From assembly GCA_018381235.1 (NCBI GenBank), contig JAGZSF010000002.1, positions 62,001 to 126,000 on the forward strand: a DNA stretch of 64,000 nt. The letters run 5' to 3'. This DNA comes from Collinsella sp. (GTDB lineage Bacteria > Actinomycetota > Coriobacteriia > Coriobacteriales > Coriobacteriaceae). The notes beneath the pieces were generated by a model. That model did not search any database and was not told the DNA's origin. It was given only the letters and a program-made list of their open reading frames with translations. The position numbers and the translations under genes were made by a program. Each line of letters starts with the position of its first letter. Within the stretch, counting starts at the first letter, position 1. This document shows positions 59,534 to 64,000 of this stretch, piece after piece.

Positions 59534-60330
59534 AGCATCACGCCGATCGCTGCATGGCGCCCGCAGGTGCCGTCCTCGTTGCGGTAGGAGTAAAAGCGGT
59601 CATTCTGACGCACGGTGGAGAGCTGCGTGTCTACGATATTGTCCGTATCGACGCCGGCATCCAGCAGCGCCTCGCGAATTGCGGCAGAAAGGTCGAGCAT
59701 GCGAGAAACGCTCGCATCGATGCAAGAAAACTCGGCGGCAAAGCGATCCATGAGTTCCTGGGATACCTCGTATTCGTCACCCAAGATATGGGGACCAATA
59801 TAGGCAGAGATGTCCTCCGGCTTGCAGCCAGCCGCCTCGCAAAGCGCTCGGCAGGCCTTGGCGGAAATGCGCGCAATCGTACCCTTCCAGCCAGAATGTA
59901 CCACGGCAAATCCGCCAGGAGCCGCCAGCACCACGGGAACGCAGTCGGCAAAACAGAGCAGCACAGGCACCTCATGGGCCGTGCAGACGATGGCATCACA
60001 GCCCTCGGCAATCTGCTCGCGAATATCCTCAAGATCGTCGGCACCGCTCGAGGTCACCGTAACGATATGATCGCCGTGCACCTGATTGGGAACGAGCAGG
60101 TTGTGCTCACACTCGGAGGCGCCCATGGCCTCGAGCACGCGGCGACGATTTTCTTGAACAGCAAAGGGGTCATCGCCTACATGCGAGCCCAGGTTGAGCG
60201 AGGAGTACGCATCTTCGGAAACGCCACCGGTGCGCTCGGTAAAGGCAAAACGAACATCGGTCGTCGCACCCTCCACCAACGTAACTCCATCATGGTCGAC
60301 ACGCGAAACGTTGTCCGCACGTGCTGCCAT
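59530..60330 (-). CDS. pgeF: Laccase-domain purine nucleoside phosphorylase PgeF/YfiH
   Basis: A 266-residue Cu-oxidase_4 family protein: FTERTGGVSEDAYSSLNLGSHVGDD, LVPNQVHGDHIV (His ligand), LCFADCVPVVL (Cys ligand), VVHSGWKGTIARIS (His) and AYIGPHIL. Members cleave purine nucleosides, and E. coli YfiH edits peptidoglycan precursors. Its usual place is after ftsZ and before yggS. AGGAGG precedes the ATG. The stop overlaps pstS by four bases. Confidence 0.92.
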   Translation of the reverse strand: MAARADNVSRVDHDGVTLVEGATTDVRFAFTERTGGVSEDAYSSLNLGSHVGDDPFAVQENRRRVLEAMGASECEHNLLVPNQVHGDHIVTVTSSGADDLEDIREQIAEGCDAIVCTAHEVPVLLCFADCVPVVLAAPGGFAVVHSGWKGTIARISAKACRALCEAAGCKPEDISAYIGPHILGDEYEVSQELMDRFAAEFSCIDASVSRMLDLSAAIREALLDAGVDTDNIVDTQLSTVRQNDRFYSYRNEDGTCGRHAAIGVML

Positions 60331-60484
60331 ACTAAAGCCTCCTAATACAACAAGTACCGCGGCGTCGCCGCGCAGCCTGCATTTATACGGCTGTCATACT
60401 TCCATAAAAGGATACCCGCTGTACTGGAGGCAATCGTAAAGGGAACGTAAGGAGATTGGATGCTCTAGTTTACAAAGTTGATAC

Positions 60485-60513
60485 AAAAAGGGCGCATCCA
60501 TACGGACACGCCC
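60485..60513 (-). terminator. Terminator of ftsZ
   Basis: On the minus strand GGGGCGTGTCC/GGATGCGCCC with a short loop is followed by TTTTTG, about 27 bp after the ftsZ stop. pgeF-pst therefore needs its own promoter. A TATAAA lies in the gap, near 60385. Confidence 0.8.
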
Positions 60514-60539
60514 CTGTGCAACACAATGCAGAGAACGGC

Positions 60540-61694
60540 TTAGAAGCTACCGCGCTTAAGGAAATCGGGGAGCTCGAACTGGTCGTTACCAAAGTTGGGG
60601 AGCTCGGTACCGCCGACGTTGCGAGTCGGGGCAGCCTGAGCGGGGCTGGCAGCCGGAGCGGTGCGCTGCGGCTCGGCAGAAGCAGCAGCCTTGCTCTGGG
60701 ACTGCTGAGCAGCGAAGAGCTCGTCCTGACGGTTGACGTTAGAGTCGGAGAAGCCCGTGGCGATAACGGTGATGCGCACCTGGTCGCCCAGGGACTCGTC
60801 GACAACGGTACCAAAGATGATGTTGGCCTCGGGATCGACGGCGTTGGCGACAACGTCGGCAGCGTCGCTGATCTCTTGGATGCCCAGATCCTTGGAGCCG
60901 GCGATGGAGAGCAGGACGCGCGTAGCTCCATCGATAGAGCTCTCGAGCAGCGGGCTGGAAATAGCCTGCTGGGCGGCGTCGACGGCACGAGTGTCCCCAG
61001 AAGCCGTACCGATACCCATCATGGCGGTGCCGGCCTGCTTCATGATGGTCTTAACATCGGCGAAGTCCAGGTTGATGATGCCCGGGACGGTGATGAGGTC
61101 GGTGATGCCCTGGGTACCCTGGGAAAGGACGCCATCGGCAATAGCGAAGGCCTCGAGCATGGTGGTCTTCTTCTCGGCGATGTCGAGCAGCTTATCGTTA
61201 GGGATAACGATCATGGTGTCGACGCAATCGGAAAGGGTCTTGATGCCCTCTTCGGCACTCTTCTTACGCTTGCGGCCCTCGAAGGTGAAGGGCTTGGTCA
61301 CGACGGCGACGGTCAGCGCACCGACCTCGTTCATCGCGATATCGGCAACGATGGGAGCAGCGCCGGTGCCGGTGCCACCGCCCTCACCGCAGGTGATGAA
61401 CACCATGTCGGCGCCAGCGAGCGCCTCGGCGATGTCATCGCGGGACTCATCGGCAGCCTTGCGACCAACCTCGGGGTTGGCGCCAGCGCCCAGGCCGCGG
61501 GTAAGGTCGGTGCCGATGTGCACCTTGATATCGGCATCAGAGATCGCGAGTGCCTGAGCATCGGTGTTGATGGCAACAAACTCGACGCCGCGGATGCCCT
61601 CTTCGATCATTCGATTGACCGCGTTGGTACCGCCGCCGCCGACGCCGACCACCTTAATGACGGCAAGGTAGTTGTTGATCTCTGTCTCGTGCAT
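60540..61694 (-). CDS. ftsZ: Cell division protein FtsZ
   Basis: A 384-residue tubulin-like GTPase: IKVVGVGGGGTNAVNRM, the signature GGGTGTG at residues 105-111 within CGEGGGTGTGAAP, and the T7 loop NLDFADVKTIM. The linker is Gln/Ala/Pro-rich, and the C-terminal peptide LPDFLKRGSF binds SepF and other tethers. It forms the Z-ring. GGAGG precedes ATG at 61694; an upstream ATG would add ten unrelated residues. It is followed by its own terminator. Confidence 0.96.
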   Translation of the reverse strand: MHETEINNYLAVIKVVGVGGGGTNAVNRMIEEGIRGVEFVAINTDAQALAISDADIKVHIGTDLTRGLGAGANPEVGRKAADESRDDIAEALAGADMVFITCGEGGGTGTGAAPIVADIAMNEVGALTVAVVTKPFTFEGRKRKKSAEEGIKTLSDCVDTMIVIPNDKLLDIAEKKTTMLEAFAIADGVLSQGTQGITDLITVPGIINLDFADVKTIMKQAGTAMMGIGTASGDTRAVDAAQQAISSPLLESSIDGATRVLLSIAGSKDLGIQEISDAADVVANAVDPEANIIFGTVVDESLGDQVRITVIATGFSDSNVNRQDELFAAQQSQSKAAASAEPQRTAPAASPAQAAPTRNVGGTELPNFGNDQFELPDFLKRGSF

Positions 61695-61893
61695 GTCGGT
61701 CCTCCGAACAAAGGTTATAGCCATAGCATGGGTCGACCCCTTCGCACATTAACCTTCAGGTTGAAAGTAAATGCAAAGGTAAACCGTATTATGGTTGCAC
61801 ATTATGAACGTATCAGTCAAATAATTGACCGTGAAAACCAAACAAACCAGATAAACGGCGTGGTATGGCCCCTCAACAAAGCATCAACCAGCG

Positions 61894-63150
61894 CTACGAG
61901 GTCGGAGCATTCCTAAATGTGTAGTTACCCGGAGAGCGCACATTGATATACGTTACGCCCTCTACCTGCGAAAGCAGCTTGGTGACTACGCGCTCCTTCT
62001 TGACGATATCGTTCGAATCGCCCAGCGACACCTCAATGCCGTTATTGAGGTTTGCCGAGATGGCTTCGACCGAAGGCGTGGAAATATCCTTGACTTGTCC
62101 CAAGAACTCGCTCGAAAAACCACGCACATAATCCAAGCCAGCCTTAACGGCCTTGGAGCTCACCGCCTGGCCGGAAACCGGAGCGACATCCGCCGAGACA
62201 TCAGTCAACAACACCGCGCCATAGTGCTTAGCGAGCGCCAGCGCGGCATCAATGCCGGTCAGGGTATTTGAGCCCTGCCCCGTCGTGATGACGTTGCCCT
62301 GGTCATCCACTTCGACCGACGTCGACAGCGGGGCGATCCAGGTGTCATCATCCCCGATGGCCCAGGCAAGGTCATCGGAGCTGATATAGGCAATTGCAAT
62401 GACCTTGCGCTCCATCGGCGTAATGATGAGCGTATGTGGGAACTGACGCTGGACATCCACGCCCGAGACCCACGGGTTCTGCTTGAGGTCCTCGGTAATC
62501 TGGTCGGGATCGACGTTAAAAAGCGACGTTCCCTCGGGCAAATCGATCAGCTGGATAGCATCGTGCTTCGTCACATGCTCGCTTCCTTGAATCTGAATAT
62601 CAGTGGCGGTAAACAATCCAGAGTTGATCACCACGATAGCAACGACGACGAGCACGGCCAAGACGGCCAAAACGCCGCCCACGATTTTGCCTTTGCCTGT
62701 AACGACAGAAGCGGCGTCTGATGTTTTATTTGCCATCGCCCTAAGTGAAGACAACGGGTTGACGCCTTTTTTACCCGAAGGCTTCTTGGCGGTAGCCGGC
62801 ACCGATGTCAGCGAGCGCGGTTTCGATGCGCCCAGCGTGCGACTCGGACGCGCCGCCTTAGTTCCTGTCGAGGGCTTAGGAGTTGCCATAGGACGGGCAG
62901 GCTTGGCGCCCATAACAGGCTTTGACGTCACCGAGGGACGCGAGGACTTTTTTGCGGCCGGACGATTACCGAGCTGCGAGCCGACAACCGGACGACTGGT
63001 CTGTCGAGCATGCCCGACAGACTTAGAGTGCGCGACGGTATTGCGTTGAGGTTTGGCAGGCGCGCCGGAACGCCCTCCGGCGCGGCGGAAGGTGGGTTTC
63101 GATGCTCTAGAAGCCGAGGAATTTAACTTCCGGTCTGAGCTCGATGCCAT
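61894..63150 (-). CDS. ftsQ: FtsQ/DivIB-type division protein with long basic N-terminus
   Basis: A 418-residue protein. About 160 N-terminal residues are Ser/Pro/Lys/Arg-rich and predicted disordered, much longer than the usual cytoplasmic tail. Then come one membrane helix (GGVLAVLAVLVVVAIVVINSG), a POTRA domain (ATDIQIQGSEHVTKHDAIQLI) and the FtsQ domain (NPWVSGVDVQRQFPHTLIITPMERKVIAI). It links early and late division proteins. The start overlaps murB by 44 bp. GAGGGAGG lies close before the ATG. Confidence 0.9.
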   Translation of the reverse strand: MASSSDRKLNSSASRASKPTFRRAGGRSGAPAKPQRNTVAHSKSVGHARQTSRPVVGSQLGNRPAAKKSSRPSVTSKPVMGAKPARPMATPKPSTGTKAARPSRTLGASKPRSLTSVPATAKKPSGKKGVNPLSSLRAMANKTSDAASVVTGKGKIVGGVLAVLAVLVVVAIVVINSGLFTATDIQIQGSEHVTKHDAIQLIDLPEGTSLFNVDPDQITEDLKQNPWVSGVDVQRQFPHTLIITPMERKVIAIAYISSDDLAWAIGDDDTWIAPLSTSVEVDDQGNVITTGQGSNTLTGIDAALALAKHYGAVLLTDVSADVAPVSGQAVSSKAVKAGLDYVRGFSSEFLGQVKDISTPSVEAISANLNNGIEVSLGDSNDIVKKERVVTKLLSQVEGVTYINVRSPGNYTFRNAPTS

Positions 63151-63997
63151 ACGCCTCCCTCACCTTTCCGTGCACATGTCTGATAACCGCGGCAACGTCA
63201 TCGGCCGAGGCAGTTCCGTTATTAACGATAAAATTAGCGTGAACGGGCGAAACTTCCGCGCCGCCAATCGAAAAACCCTTTAATCCACAATCCTCGATAA
63301 GCTTGCCCACACTCGCATCGGGCGGGTTGCGAAAGACCGACCCGCAGGATGCGCGACCCATGGGCTGCGTACGCTTGCGCCTCGTCAGGTACCGTTCCAT
63401 GCGCTCGCGAATGTCGGCCTTGGGCGCCGGTTTAAGCTTGAGCACGCACTCGAGGATGATCTCATTGCGGGGAAGGCTACATTCGCGGTAGCCCCAAGTG
63501 ATCTCGGACCCCGCATAATGCTTGATACCGGATGCCGGGTCAAACGTTACGACATCCTCAACCAGCGAGCCAATCCACTCGGTCCGTGTGCCGGCATTCA
63601 TAGATATCGCACCGCCGACCGAACCAGGGATGCCGACGGCAAACTCAAGGCCCGAGAGGCTACGCGACAGGGCATCGTTGACCAGGCGCGCAAACATCAC
63701 GCCCGCACCGACCGTCAGCGTACAACCGTCATCGGCAACAACCGTGCGCTGAAACTCACGTCCGAGCGAAATGACGGCACCGCGATAACCGCCATCGGCA
63801 ACCAGCAGATTGGAGCCCTTGCCGATGATGACCCACGGCACCTGCTCGCGATCGAGCACCGCCACGGCGCGGCGGAGGGCATGATAGCTATGGCACGTCA
63901 CAAAGAGGTCGGCCTTGCCGCCGATACGATAGCTCGTATGACGCGCAAGGCGCTCGTCCTCGATCACATCCGTGTCGATCATGCCCGAGAGCGCCAT
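63107..63997 (-). CDS. murB: UDP-N-acetylenolpyruvoylglucosamine reductase MurB (5' end at window edge)
   Basis: At least 296 residues of the FAD enzyme that makes UDP-MurNAc: HTSYRIGGKADLFV, VIIGKGSNLLVADGG, GIPGSVGGAISMNAG (FAD loop), SCGSVFRNP with the catalytic Ser region, and C-terminal RPEVKFLG. It resembles the shorter type IIb MurB. The first ATG in the window is 16-20 residues before the conserved core, so the gene may be complete or start slightly beyond the edge. It is the first of murB-ftsQ-ftsZ. Confidence 0.93.
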   Translation of the reverse strand: MALSGMIDTDVIEDERLARHTSYRIGGKADLFVTCHSYHALRRAVAVLDREQVPWVIIGKGSNLLVADGGYRGAVISLGREFQRTVVADDGCTLTVGAGVMFARLVNDALSRSLSGLEFAVGIPGSVGGAISMNAGTRTEWIGSLVEDVVTFDPASGIKHYAGSEITWGYRECSLPRNEIILECVLKLKPAPKADIRERMERYLTRRKRTQPMGRASCGSVFRNPPDASVGKLIEDCGLKGFSIGGAEVSPVHANFIVNNGTASADDVAAVIRHVHGKVREAYGIELRPEVKFLGF

Positions 63998-64000
63998 GAC

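Overview
The window reads as chromosome from a Coriobacteriia member, most probably Collinsella or a close relative (Actinomycetota). This is judged from the high GC content, AAAGGAG-type ribosome sites, an ftsZ-pgeF-yggS-sepF-yggT-divIVA division cluster, many anaerobic and selenium genes, and the absence of outer-membrane genes. It is ordinary chromosome carrying many dispersed palindromic repeats. I see no prophage, integrase, transposase or CRISPR array.

1-3.2 kb: the start of an Fe-S ferredoxin gene that runs off the window, a RelB/DinJ-PIN toxin-antitoxin pair, an AbiEi-like gene framed by two copies of a palindrome (family A), and a tRNA-Pro/tRNA-Gly operon. 3.2-12.6 kb: brnQ, then a compact eight-gene minus-strand operon: two double-cubane/2-hydroxyacyl-CoA dehydratase-type proteins, their ATP-driven activase, a family 4 glycosyltransferase, selD, yedF, a DUF3343 protein and a cysteine desulfurase. 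selD carries an in-frame TGA at its active-site position and is very likely a selenoprotein. 13-18.4 kb: molybdenum supply and cofactor genes (modABC, mogA, moeA). These fit with the selenium genes and the Fe-S subunit in a redox metabolism that uses Mo and Se enzymes.

18.6-32.5 kb: ClC channel, lipid kinase, release-factor-like protein, xpt, MFS pump, metY, a Cys-rich protein, yigZ, rnpB, rpsA, a HAD phosphatase, cyuA, rpiB and ndk. 32.8-36 kb: argH and argG with an unrecognised 56-residue gene between them. 36.5-49.5 kb: HAD phosphatase, polA, M18 aminopeptidase, yaaA, TPP riboswitch-thiC, thiD, a tandem palindrome array, an SGNH hydrolase, a PARG-like macrodomain protein and a Bax-inhibitor-like protein. 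49.7-52.3 kb: Pit phosphate transporter with its DUF47 partner, and a nitroreductase. 52.4-64 kb: the division cluster, read right to left as murB-ftsQ-ftsZ-pgeF-[pstS-pstC-pstA-pstB-phoU]-yggS-sepF-yggT-divIVA, with the whole high-affinity phosphate operon lodged inside it.

The strongest leads are: (a) the selenium/double-cubane/glycosyltransferase operon with Sec-SelD; (b) a repeat of about 100 bp (family B, four copies) whose outer arms differ in sequence but still pair, including G-T pairs, around conserved inner blocks, as in a structured RNA, with one copy encoding the C-terminal tail of a reductase gene; (c) a regular array of six alternately inverted 16-mers spaced about 40 bp apart after thiD; and (d) two other palindrome classes.
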